A stretch of DNA of 64,000 nucleotides from Treponema vincentii (lineage in GTDB: Bacteria > Spirochaetota > Spirochaetia > Treponematales > Treponemataceae), in assembly GCF_018336815.1 (NCBI RefSeq), contig NZ_CP050497.1, positions 1,612,001 through 1,676,000 on the forward strand, read 5' to 3'. The notes beneath the pieces are model-generated. The model saw only the letters and a list, made by a program, of their open reading frames with translations. It made no database searches and was not told the DNA's origin. Below, one piece after another: positions 47,995-57,136 of this stretch; position 1 is the stretch's first letter, and every line of letters begins with the position of its first letter. The position numbers were made by a program, and so were the translations under genes.

Positions 47995-48183
47995 TTAATT
48001 TAATGTATCCGGATCAACGACCTGATGTCCGCGGTAAAACCCGCATTTTGAACATACATGATGAGATAAAATTAAATTGCCGCAATTTGCACACTCCACA
48101 AGATGAGGCGCGTTTAACCGCATATTGATTCCTCGACGGCGGCGTGTGCGTGCTTTTGACGTTTTAGCTCTTGGCACTGCCAT
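47995..48183 (-). CDS. rpmF: 50S ribosomal protein L32
   Basis: Small zinc-ribbon protein of the large subunit. MAVPRAKTSKARTRRRRG is the classic start, with Cys pairs CANCG and CSKCG further on. 62 residues. First gene of the rpmF-acpP-rnc unit. Confidence 0.96.
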   Translation of the reverse strand: MAVPRAKTSKARTRRRRGINMRLNAPHLVECANCGNLILSHHVCSKCGFYRGHQVVDPDTLN

Positions 48184-48271
48184 AAGGTAACCTCCCTATT
48201 CATAATTAAATCACAAAAAGATATTCCATATTATACGTGAACCTGAAAATAGTCAATACATCGTGAACAAT

Positions 48272-48503
48272 CAGGGGCAAACGCATCAGACGTTTTATGA
48301 ATGTTCCCCGCAAAATAAGAGAGTCTATTCGACCAGAACTGCCAAGGATGGCAGTAGTTCCATACAGCAGCGATGTTTTGTGTACGCACAAAACTCGCCT
48401 TCAACTGTTGTACACGGATGTACAACAGTTGAAGATGGTTCAAATGGTCTCATAGCCTCTCTTATTTTACTGAATTTAATTTATCTGTCTGATGCGTTTG
48501 CCC
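48272..48503. repeat. Palindromic MITE-like element, copy A
   Basis: 232 bp bounded by inverted CAGGGGCAAACGCATCAGA and TCTGATGCGTTTGCCC. Inside are nested palindromes: GAGAGTCTATTCGACCAGAAC against GGTCTCATAGCCTCTC, CTGCCA/TGGCAG, GCGATGTTTTGTG/CACAAAACTCGC, and CTTCAACTGTTGTAC/GTACAACAGTTGAAG. No coding capacity. It is related to copies at 54900-55043 and 61677-61903. Confidence 0.7.
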
Positions 48504-48519
48504 GTTTTTTTGGAAAAAA

Positions 48520-48698
48520 TGTGCGAAATTTTATTTCCTTAAAATACAACAGTTGAACAAAATATAAATTTTGAAAACTGTTGTATTCGTGCGCGAAAAG
48601 CACACACATCAATACGCAAGTTTTCGAAAGAAAACTTGACGGTTAAGGTGAGCGGCGTCATTGTAGACGCTCACCTTATACCTATGAAATTTCGCACA
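48520..48698. repeat. Second palindromic element adjoining copy A
   Basis: Terminal inverted repeats TGTGCGAAATTT (48520-48531) and AAATTTCGCACA (48687-48698). Inside are AAATACAACAGTT/AACTGTTGTATT, CAAGTTTTC/GAAAACTTG and GGTGAGCG/CGCTCACC. Similar ends also follow copies B and C. The remaining ~300 bp before the lipoprotein gene hold no gene. Confidence 0.6.
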
Positions 48699-48954
48699 GA
48701 AGGTAGGCAACCGCTCAAAATATTTTTAATGCGGTTACTCTGTAACCCCATCTAAAGAAAAATGACGACCAAAGAGAGCACCCTTTGGAAACCCCATCCG
48801 GCTTTTGCAAACAGACTTTGATGCATCAGGAAGCCTTGCAAATAATTCTCGCAGATCTATGTTTTTTCTACGGGATGGGATATACTACATTATAAAAAAA
48901 CGGTAAAGTATGGTTACCGAAAAAGATAACGGATAAGCTGGAAGTTTTGTTCTA

Positions 48955-48960
48955 TATAAT
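48955..48960 (+). promoter_or_regulatory. Possible -10 box of the lipoprotein gene
   Basis: TATAAT 43 bases before the lipoprotein ATG. No good -35 hexamer is placed 16-18 bases upstream, so this is only tentative. Confidence 0.35.
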
Positions 48961-49002
48961 AAAAAATGAGAATCGGCTATTTTTTATGTGAGGAGGAAGG
49001 AT

Positions 49003-52000
49003 ATGAAAAAGCGCGTTTTTGTATATGTAAGCATTTTTTTTGCAGCGCTATGCCTTATGTTTACGGCATGTAACGGTATGACCGCCGGAAAAGGAACCGG
49101 TACCGTACGAGTTGTTATTGGGGGGGGGGGGCAGCCCGTGCCGTTGATCCCGCCAGTGGACTGCCGGTTTTTCACAAAGATAATACAAAAATTACCGTTA
49201 CCAAAGCAGATGGGACTAAGGTGGTAGATGGAGAACAAAAGACAGAGGTAACACTCCAACTGCCTGTCGGTACAAAAATTACCGTAGAAGTGAAGGTTAC
49301 AACGGCGGCAGGTGAGTGGCGCGGTTCAAAAGAACACACCGTTACGGCAGGGAACAATCCCGTTACCGTAACGCTGTCTAAAACACCGAAGAGTGTAGGG
49401 AATGTTCTTTCCAAGGTTAAACTGAACAAGCCTCAAGATGTTGAAATTACGCTCAAGCTGGCAAACGGGAAAGAGCTTATTGATGATGTTAAAATCCGCG
49501 GCAATCATCAGGGTTATCCGGTCATAGCACGTGACGGTAAAGGCAGGATATATGTGCTCTATGACAAGGGTACTTCAAGATTCTTTGCACGCTTTAACGC
49601 CGAAGGCTCTATAGAACACGCCTTTGAGACCGCTATTACGAGTGCACTGCCATCCTCTGTCCGCATCCGCACTATGACGGTTGATGCTAAAACCAATACC
49701 ATTTTTGTATTTGATACTTCTTCTCCTAATGTATACGCGCTAACAGAAAGCAGCCCCAATGTCTTTACCTGTTCAGGTCCGTTTGACATTAGTACGTTGC
49801 CCGTGGCAGCTACTGCTCTCCCTGTTAGCGCAGCAGCTGCATATAACGGCGTGCTGTTCTTAGCAACGAGTGCAAATAAACTGATTGCCTGCGATGTAGC
49901 GTTATCCGGTACATCCTTGACACTGGTTGAAAGAGCCATAGAAACGTTGGAAAATCTCCGCCCCAGTTCTCTAGGCGGGTGGACTGCATGTACCGGTCTT
50001 TTTGCCGATAAAAGCGGCGTCTACTGTCTGCTGTATGGAAGTTCATTGAGAAGTCCTCAGTGGTATATGGTAGGAGCGCTTGTTCATTATACATATAGTG
50101 AAGGGGGGCTTGCAAATAAAACCGTGAAAGGGCTCCATTCCAAAGCAGGAGAAAACGATCCGTCCCTTACCTTTGAGGAGAATGCTTTTGTTAATCCCGT
50201 AGGCTTTATCGGTTATGATGAGGATTACCTCTACATTGCGGATGACGGTGCTGAAATAAGCGAAAATCCCTATATAGACTTTTGTATTGCCGGCAACAAA
50301 AACCGTATTGCAAAGGTCAATCGTGATACCAAGGTCTTGACCTTTGAAGATTCCGCCTCCGACGTAACATGGTTTGCGGAATACCGTGAATATCCTCCAA
50401 CGAAGATACCGCATTTATTGTGGAGCCGCGATGAGGACGGCCATGTTACCCTCAAGCTGAAAACTTTGGACGGCAGCGTAAAAGAGCTTGTTCAGGATAT
50501 CAACACAAGGCAGCAGGACAAGCTGATGACCGCGCGGGACAGCGCGGGGAATGTTTATGTGTTGTATTGCGACAGTACGCCGACTGCACAGCTTCATCTT
50601 GAACGCTTTAGCGCGGACGGTACAAAAGATAATAACTTCGGAACTGCAAAGACGGGATTTACTTTGCCCGATACCGGTATAACCGATCTTGCCGTAGATT
50701 TTAAAACGGCGGATGTCTTTTTGCTCAAACGCACGAGGGTAAGTTCCACGGATACTATGATTACCGCATATATGGCAAAGGCTGATACCGGCTATGCTTC
50801 TTTCAGCGGCCCCGCGACAGTTACTATGCCCGATGTTCGGGGGGCGGTAACTATCGATGCCGTTGCCGCGTTTGACGGTACGCTCTTTTTTGCAATGGAT
50901 GTGAAGGTTGGCTCGGACGATGTTAAAAAACTGTACGCATATAAGGTGCAGACGGCAGGAAGTTTTGCATTTACTACGGATAAAGCCGAAACGGCACTTG
51001 ATGAACTTTGGCAGCATCCCACCAAAAGCCCAATGGTATGCACCGGCTTATTTGCCGACCGAAAGGGCGTCTACGGCTTGCTCGCTCAAAAAAATGTCAC
51101 TGGGGGAGCAGCCTTCTATGCGCTGGGTAAAATAGTGCGATACACGTACGACGGTTCTACACAATTAACGCCGGTCGTACTGTCGGGCAATAACAGCGGC
51201 CTTAATCCGGCTGCTGCAAACCCCGGTTCTATCGGATATGATGCGCAGTATTTTTCCAATCCTGTGGGCTTTATCGGGTATGACGGGGATACTCTGTACA
51301 TTGCGGATAACGGTGTAAATATCGAGGAGGTGAACGAAAATCTCCATGTCAACGGCAATCAAGACCGCATTATGGCCTTTGATCGTAAAAATAACACCTT
51401 GAGCGCTTCTTCCTTGGATTTAGACGGCGCAACATGGTTTAAAAGCTATGATAAGTACACATATCCCGAAACGAAGATGCTGCTGTGGGAGAAAGGCAGC
51501 AGCCAATATTGGGTAGGTGACAACGGAACGGAAACCTATTCTCCATCCTCTGCACTTAGTACCATGCCATCCCAACAGCTTACCGATGTGTTCTGCTATG
51601 ACCAAAACGGTAATCTCTATGTCGTGACGCGTGAAAGCTCGGACTATAAGGTTAAACGCTTTACGCCTACGGATACCGGCTTTAATAGCACGGGAGATAT
51701 GAAAATCAAGGATGAATCAGTACAGCCCGTATCTATTGCAGTGGATGTTTCCGGCGGCACCAATGTCTTGTATTACGGCATTAATGTTGTGCCAGTCGTA
51801 GGTAACCTGAGGTTGAGTGTACAGAAGATAGAATGGTCAGATCATTTTGTAGGAGAAAAAGAGCCGCAGGCATTTATATCCGCCGAAAACGAACAACTTA
51901 CCGCACTTGCCGCAAATATGGACGGGGTATTCGTCGGTGTAAAGCAGATATATGAAGAGACTGTAGGAGGTAATCAGATTCCTAAATACCGGTTAAAGGT

Positions 52001-52610
52001 AAAAAAATTCCTGAAAGGAAAGCATGCCGATGGATCGGTTACTGTTGTAGAAAATGCTTCGTCGTATGTGGATCCCGTCAATCCTGATACTCCGATACCA
52101 AATCCGCAGCCGACTAGCAGCTCGCAGTCTCCGTATATCGAGTACGAAGAAGCAATTAACGACTTACAGGTGGTTGAGGGTACGCTGTATGCCATTACGT
52201 CAAAGGCAGAAGAGACCAAGAAATGGCATAATGGTGCAGGTGCCTGCACCATTGATGAATTTAAGATGAGCAGCGCACTGTATAAAGTCGGTAAGACGGC
52301 GGAGGGCTTCTCCGAGAATGCAGAAAAGCTCGCTGAAAAGAGTGCCGTACCTCCGCAGAGTTCAAATTCGGGAGTCGGTTATGGATTTTACCGCTTTATT
52401 GCCGTTAAGCCGAAAAAGCTTGTGATTGCTTCGGACGGCGCTTATGATGTAAACGGACACCTTTCCGGTTCGTCCAGTAAGCCGGTGCATAATGACAACA
52501 AAGTATTGACATACGACTTAGACGGAAACTTGAACACACCGGAAGAAAAGGATGCCGCCGGAAAATTCACCAAAGAATTGCAGCGCGGTTCCGGCTTTAG
52601 CTGGGAATAA
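49003..52610 (+). CDS. Large repeat lipoprotein, out of frame through a poly-G tract (phase variable candidate)
   Basis: Start ATG 49003 behind GGAGGAAGG. Lipoprotein signal with lipobox LMFTAC, then GTGTVRVVIGGGG. A 12-G run at 49120-49131 encodes the Gly stretch. In the present length the frame stops at about 49227. With 10 or 13 G it would read on as ARAVDPASGLPVFHKDNTKI into the open frame to 52610, giving about 1,200 residues. That part has three ~330-residue beta-propeller-like units, two of them closing with NPVGFIGYDxDxLYIADxG. A surface or periplasmic role is inferred from the signal only. Its current state is OFF in this sequence. Confidence 0.78.
49120..49131 (+). repeat. Poly-G12 tract
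   Basis: Twelve G in a row within the lipoprotein coding region, the longest homopolymer I saw in the window. Poly-G tracts are known phase-variation sites in T. pallidum. Confidence 0.9.
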
Positions 52611-52619
52611 GCCCGTAAC

Positions 52620-53084
52620 ATGAGTTTTCTTCAATGCTGCGCTGCTCGCTTCGAGCGTGCGGCGCAGCACAAGCCGCTTGTCAGCCTCTGCGTGCCGGTA
52701 TATGGGACGGAGGGGCTGGTGGAGCGGTTTTTAGACAGTGTTTTGGCGCAAAAGGATGCGCCGCTTTTTGAAACGATTGTTGTAAACGACGGCAGCCCCG
52801 ATACCGTGTATAACTACCGCATCAACACCGGTATAACGTCCCGCAAAGAAATCACCGATCTTGCCGAATGGCAAAAAGTGTGTTCCACCTCCTCGGTGTT
52901 TACTATTATCCTTTCTTATCTAGATGAACACCCTATTCCGGACAGCCGTATACGCGAAGCGGTACAGGCATTAGGGCGCATATACCGTGCCGATAACCTC
53001 AAACAGCTGGAAGCCTGCGTGGTTCCCTCATTACAGGCAGAAGCACGGGCTCTGCTGGATGAATGGTGGGGAATTATTGATTAA
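52620..53084 (+). pseudogene. Glycosyltransferase family 2 remnant with internal deletion
   Basis: The N-terminal ~60 residues are a GT2 start: KPLVSLCVPVYGTEGLVERFLDSVLAQ, then ETIVVNDGSPD with the nucleotide-binding Asp. The rest of the GT2 domain is missing. The frame continues at once into an unrelated-looking C-terminal piece (RKEITDLAEWQKVC...WWGIID). It is 154 residues instead of 250 or more. Probably an in-frame deletion leaving a non-functional protein. It begins about ten bases after the lipoprotein stop. Confidence 0.6.
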
Positions 53085-53174
53085 GAATTGAGAATTACCC
53101 TTTCCTGCATACCTGATGCTGTGTTACATCGTCCGTTTTTCCATTGCATAAATACCAAAGGGATTATATACTAG

Positions 53175-53206
53175 ACCTGTTCCGAAACGGAAGTTTCCGA
53201 ACAGGT
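53175..53206. repeat. ACCTGTTC inverted repeat
   Basis: ACCTGTTCCGAAAC (53175-53188) and GTTTCCGAACAGGT (53193-53206), one mismatch. A relative is at 62463-62493. It ends 36 bases before the PLP-protein gene. The rest of the 158-bp gap holds no other feature. Confidence 0.6.
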
Positions 53207-53242
53207 TTACTTTAGGGTATCAGGAGCATACGGTACATTTTT

Positions 53243-53974
53243 ATGGAACTTATTCAAGAAAACATCCTGCATATTATGGAAAGGATTAAAGTGGCGTGCA
53301 AAAAGGCAGGGCGCGATCCAAAAGAAGTTCAGCTGCTGCTTGCAACTAAAACCGTCGAGCCGGAGCGGATTCTACAGGCTTTTTCTTACGGCTGTACTTT
53401 AATCGGCGAAAACAAGGTACAAGAGTTGCGCGATAAATATGAAGCACTTTCCGTAGTGCCGCATACGACGCATTTTATCGGGCATCTGCAATCGAATAAG
53501 ATTAAAGAGGTTATTCAATATGCTCAATGTATCCAATCAATCGATAATATTGATACGGCGCAAAAACTGGAACAGCGGCTTGCGCAGGAAGACCGTAAGC
53601 TCGACATCTTAGTGCAGGTAAACACCTCAGCGGAAGAAAGTAAATTCGGCTGTGCGCCGGAAGAAGCGGAATATCTGGTAAAAGCCATCGCTGCCCTACC
53701 CCATGTCACTATCCGCGGGTTTATGACTATCGGATTATTCTCCGGGGAAGAAGACAAGGTTCGGGCATGCTTCCGCTGCCTTAAACAGGTACAAAAGCGC
53801 GTTGCGGCACTGGCGCTGCCGAATGTTTCTACGGATATTCTTTCGATGGGGATGTCGGGCGACCTCGAAATTGCCATTGAAGAAGGTTCGACCATGTTGC
53901 GTATCGGTACGGCGGTATTCGGCGAACGTCATTATCCCGATACTTACTACTGGAATGAACAAAACCCTTCATAA
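53243..53974 (+). CDS. yggS: YggS-family PLP-binding protein (pyridoxal phosphate homeostasis)
   Basis: Keeps the free PLP pool in balance; no enzyme reaction is known. The PLP Lys is in LLATKTVEPE; IGENKVQELRDKYE, HFIGHLQSNKIKEV and LSMGMSGDLEIAIEEGSTMLRIG are family signatures. 243 residues. The next gene starts shortly after. Confidence 0.93.
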   Translation: MELIQENILHIMERIKVACKKAGRDPKEVQLLLATKTVEPERILQAFSYGCTLIGENKVQELRDKYEALSVVPHTTHFIGHLQSNKIKEVIQYAQCIQSIDNIDTAQKLEQRLAQEDRKLDILVQVNTSAEESKFGCAPEEAEYLVKAIAALPHVTIRGFMTIGLFSGEEDKVRACFRCLKQVQKRVAALALPNVSTDILSMGMSGDLEIAIEEGSTMLRIGTAVFGERHYPDTYYWNEQNPS

Positions 53975-53987
53975 TAATGCTAAAGAG

Positions 53988-54710
53988 ATGATGAAAAAAA
54001 AGATTTTGCTTGTAATTATATTCTTACTATCTGCCTTAACCGCTTTCGGCGAAGAGCTTACCTACGCACGGTCGAAGACCAACGGTCTTGATATTGAGCT
54101 TTCTCAGGTACATTTGATTGCAGAAACGTTCGATGAAGAGCGCATCGCCTATCGGTTTGAACTTGCGGAAGGCAAAAAACTGTCCTGCATAGAGACACAA
54201 AAAACCCTGCGGATACGCCAGATGACTCCTTCTCAGGGCACACTGTATGTCTTTATACCGAAAACGATGTTGCTGGAAAATTGCAGCATACGGGTAAGCC
54301 GTGCGGATATCCGCCTCGAAGGAGTACAGGCAGTACATATCCTTGCGATGTTGAATATGGGATCGGTAACAACTACCGAATGTGTCTTTAAAAATGCCGT
54401 AATCAATATTGTGCGAGGTGCGCTGTCCTTTGATAAAACACAAATTGTAAAATCCTGTGCATTCACCGTAACCGATGCAACCGCTGCCATAGTCTTCCCT
54501 TCGGAAGAGACCGAATATCATATCGATTACGTCCAAAACGGAGGGACGCTCACCATTGCCGGTAATGAACTTACCAAAAGCCCGGGAGAATACGGCAACG
54601 CGAAAGCAAAACACCGCATCATCTTTTCGGGAAGCGCAGCAAAAACTTCAATCAGCTTTACAAAAAAAGACACAAAAACGGCAGCTTCAACGCAAAATAC
54701 CGGAAACTGA
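53988..54710 (+). CDS. Secreted beta-rich protein of unknown function
   Basis: The signal peptide MMKKKILLVIIFLLSALTAFGEE is clear. The mature part shows regular beta-strand repeats (SIRVSRADIRLEGVQAVHILA, SVTTTECVFKNAVINIVRGAL) similar to DUF4097-type or beta-helix proteins, which are often envelope-associated. The start at 53988/53991 is preferred to the ATG at 53955, which would put 11 polar residues before the signal. It lies 13 bases after yggS. A Thr/Lys-rich tail. Confidence 0.72.
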   Translation: MMKKKILLVIIFLLSALTAFGEELTYARSKTNGLDIELSQVHLIAETFDEERIAYRFELAEGKKLSCIETQKTLRIRQMTPSQGTLYVFIPKTMLLENCSIRVSRADIRLEGVQAVHILAMLNMGSVTTTECVFKNAVINIVRGALSFDKTQIVKSCAFTVTDATAAIVFPSEETEYHIDYVQNGGTLTIAGNELTKSPGEYGNAKAKHRIIFSGSAAKTSISFTKKDTKTAASTQNTGN

Positions 54711-54725
54711 TATTCCTCGTGCATA

Positions 54726-54761
54726 AAAAAAGGCTTCTTTTGAGTTTCAAAAGAAGCCTTC
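54726..54761 (-). terminator. Rho-independent terminator of tRNA-Leu
   Basis: AAGGCTTCTTTTGA and TCAAAAGAAGCCTT form a 14-bp perfect stem; on the minus strand it is followed by a run of seven T. It sits directly after the tRNA 3' end. Confidence 0.85.
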
Positions 54762-54762
54762 A

Positions 54763-54844
54763 TGCGGCGAACTGGACTTGAACCAGCACACCTCGCGGCA
54801 TCAGCACCTCAAGCTGACGTGTCTACCAATTCCACCACCGCCGC
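54763..54844 (-). tRNA. tRNA-Leu (GAG)
   Basis: The minus strand reads GCGGCGGTGGTGGAATTGG and on, with class II long variable arm (TGCCGCGAGGTGT). The anticodon arm is TCAGC-TTGAGGT-GCTGA, anticodon GAG. The acceptor stem is GCGGCGG paired with TTCGCCGC(A) with a minor mismatch, and the T arm contains GGTTCAAGTCC. CCA is not encoded. 82 nt. Confidence 0.93.
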
Positions 54845-54899
54845 ATTTGTAACAGTGCTGTACTATATCTAAGATTACAAATAAAGTCAAGGCCTCAAT

Positions 54900-55043
54900 C
54901 AGGGCAAACACATCAGAGTTATGTAATATCCCCGCAGAATAAAGAGGCTATTCAACCAGAGTTGAACCACTCCGCGGTTCAAATGGTCTCACAGCCTCTT
55001 TATTCTGCGGTATTTGATCTATTCTTCTGATATATTTGCCCTG
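54900..55043. repeat. Palindromic MITE-like element, copy C (short form)
   Basis: 144 bp with inverted ends CAGGGCAAACACATCAGA (54900-54917) and TCTGATATATTTGCCCTG (55026-55043). It has the outer arms ATAAAGAGGCTATTCAACCAG and GGTCTCACAGCCTCTTTAT and a central GAACCACTCCGCGGTTC. It lacks the GCGATGTTTT module of copies A and B. It lies upstream of the dus gene. Confidence 0.7.
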
Positions 55044-55112
55044 TTGCTAGAAAAAAATGTGCGGAATTCCACGCATTGCAAAATCACGGAGTTTTTGCTA
55101 AAGTTATCCGCG

Positions 55113-56102
55113 ATGAAGCTCATACTGGCGCCGCTTGCAAATATCAGCCATTCGGGATTGAGGATGCTTATCCATACCTTCGGCGATCCCGACGAATACT
55201 TTACCGAGATGATTCATGCGCCGTCGCTGCTTGCGGGCGGGCGGTTTGAACAGTGGTATCTGCGGGCAAACCCCGTGCCGGAAAAGCTGGTGTGGCAACT
55301 CACTTCGCCTAAGGCGGAGGCATTCGCACAGGTGATACCTATCGTACTGCAGCACGGCGGCAGCGGGGTTGACTTAAACATGGGCTGTTCCGCGCCGCCG
55401 ATTGTACGAACGGGGGCGGGCGTTGCATGGATGCTGAAGCCGCTTAACACGACAGCCGAAGCGGTGCGCTCGGTTAAACAAGCGCTTGAGGCATATTCTA
55501 CGGAACAAGGCAAGTCGTTTAGACTGAGCGTAAAGCTGAGACTCGGCGCTACTATCAATTATGCGTATCTTTTACGCTTTTGTACGATGTTGATTGATGA
55601 AGGCGTGCAACTTATCACGATCCACCCACGCCTGCAGCGGCAAAGCTATGCGCGGCCGGCTCTCCACGAATACACGGCAACGCTCGCGAAGGATTTGCCT
55701 ATTCCGGTATACGGCAACGGAGACATCAATTCGGCAGAGAAACTGCAAACCGCCGCGCAGCACTATCCTTGCGCGGGGTGGATGATCGGACGCGCAGCGG
55801 TACAAATGCCGTGGATTTTTGAAGCAATACGCCGCAAACGTGTCGGCGATTCGACTTCCGCACCGTACCGTATCGACCTTGAACAAACGGCGTTATCGTT
55901 TTTGCACTACCTCGAAGCCGAACAGCCGCCGGAATTCTTTCTTACGCGGGCGCAGCGGTTCTTTCAGTTTTATTGCGATAACTTCTCGTTTGCACACTAT
56001 TGCAGAACACAGGTGCTGCGGGCTCGAAGCAGGGAAGAAATGGAGCGCGTACTGCACACCTACTTTGAGCAGTCGCCGGACGACAAACTGATTGAAATAT
56101 AA
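55113..56102 (+). CDS. tRNA-dihydrouridine synthase
   Basis: FMN enzyme that reduces uridine in tRNA. The TIM-barrel start MKLILAPLANISHSGLRMLIH, catalytic region GVDLNMGCSAPPIVRTGAG with the Cys, KLRLGATIN, HPRLQRQSY and YGNGDINS are family features. It has 329 residues from ATG 55113. The longer in-frame ORF from 55014 runs into the copy C repeat and is unlikely. The specific subfamily (DusA, B or C type) is not clear. Confidence 0.88.
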   Translation: MKLILAPLANISHSGLRMLIHTFGDPDEYFTEMIHAPSLLAGGRFEQWYLRANPVPEKLVWQLTSPKAEAFAQVIPIVLQHGGSGVDLNMGCSAPPIVRTGAGVAWMLKPLNTTAEAVRSVKQALEAYSTEQGKSFRLSVKLRLGATINYAYLLRFCTMLIDEGVQLITIHPRLQRQSYARPALHEYTATLAKDLPIPVYGNGDINSAEKLQTAAQHYPCAGWMIGRAAVQMPWIFEAIRRKRVGDSTSAPYRIDLEQTALSFLHYLEAEQPPEFFLTRAQRFFQFYCDNFSFAHYCRTQVLRARSREEMERVLHTYFEQSPDDKLIEI

Positions 56103-56161
56103 AGTTTTCGGATTATTTTCCGATGCTTATTAAATAGAAGTATGTTATTATTAGAAAAGGG

Positions 56162-56297
56162 AACCTCTAAAAACTTCAGTTTTGAGAGGTTTTCCTTAAG
56201 CTTATTTGCGATGTTTTGTTTAAGTCATTATGAAATAAAGACTTAAACAAAACTCGTCGGGCATCTCTAAAATCTAACCGAGTTTTTAGAGATGCCC
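56162..56297. repeat. Three consecutive hairpins
   Basis: AACCTCT/AGAGGTT (56162-56191), GCGATGTTTTGTTTAAGTC with GACTTAAACAAAACTCG (56208-56256), and a perfect GGGCATCTCTAAAA/TTTTAGAGATGCCC (56259-56297). They combine the TCTCTAA family with the GCGATGTTTT...AAAACTCG module. No gene lies in the 283-bp gap. Confidence 0.65.
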
Positions 56298-56385
56298 AAA
56301 GATAACAGCCGATTAACTACCAGTGATTACAATCGGTGTTTCCTGAGATTTAGTTACGATGTTTAAAATATTCAGGGAGGACATC

Positions 56386-57114
56386 ATGCGCAATGCAATA
56401 CGGCAAAAAGCCGTGGCGGTCTTTTTTTTCTTGTGTATACTGATCGCGGTGCAAGCGGCGGAGCAAACTACCATCGACACATACACCTACGGCGAACTTG
56501 TTGAAACAATTGCACGGACGGATGCGCCGCTTATCACCGGAAAATATATCATTTTTACGGCAGCCGGATCCGCACGCCATGTCGGTATCGCCTTTGAACA
56601 TGAAAACTTTCAATCAATTCATTCTTTCCAGCGCTTGTATCGAAGCGATGATAGCACCGAAACCAAAAAATCAATTCTCTTCTACATCATGCAAATACCT
56701 GAAGAAATGAGAGAGCTGCGCTATCGGCTGGTTATCAACGGTCTCTGGTCTACCGATCCGCTCAATCCCGATGAAATCTTCGACTACTCCGCCGGAATGT
56801 CTCTTTCGGTTTTAAAGATTCCGTATCAAAAAGAATATAGAACCGCTGTTGAAAATAACGGCAGAACTCGTTTTGTCTATCAAGGAGAATCGGGCAAACG
56901 GATATACCTTGCAGGCACATTCAATAACTGGGATCCCTTTATGTATACCTTGGAAGAAGTGATGCCAGGCAGATACGAATTATACCTTCCGCTGCCGAAT
57001 GGCGTTTGGTATTACGCATATTTTAAAGACGGAAAGCAAATTCCCGATACGACAAACCGCGAACACGTCTACATGGCCGACGGCAGAACCGCTTCCGTTA
57101 TTTCCGTGGAATAG
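56386..57114 (+). CDS. Secreted protein with C-terminal CBM48/AMPK-type glycogen-binding-like domain
   Basis: Signal peptide AVAVFFFLCILIAVQAAE. The unassigned middle (about 25-165) contains RYRLVINGLWSTDPLNPDE. The C-terminal ~70 residues look like an E-set/CBM48 domain: RIYLAGTFNNWDPFMYTLEEV and RYELYLPLPNGVWYYAYFKDGK. Such domains normally bind alpha-glucans in the cytoplasm; a secreted copy is less usual. GGGAGG eight bases before ATG 56386 sets the start. Followed closely by a MATE gene. Confidence 0.77.
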   Translation: MRNAIRQKAVAVFFFLCILIAVQAAEQTTIDTYTYGELVETIARTDAPLITGKYIIFTAAGSARHVGIAFEHENFQSIHSFQRLYRSDDSTETKKSILFYIMQIPEEMRELRYRLVINGLWSTDPLNPDEIFDYSAGMSLSVLKIPYQKEYRTAVENNGRTRFVYQGESGKRIYLAGTFNNWDPFMYTLEEVMPGRYELYLPLPNGVWYYAYFKDGKQIPDTTNREHVYMADGRTASVISVE

Positions 57115-57136
57115 CGGCATATAGGCTTCTTGCCGT

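Noticed and set aside
48700-49002. Small gene upstream of the lipoprotein
   Set aside because: No frame with a start, ribosome site and reasonable composition was seen.
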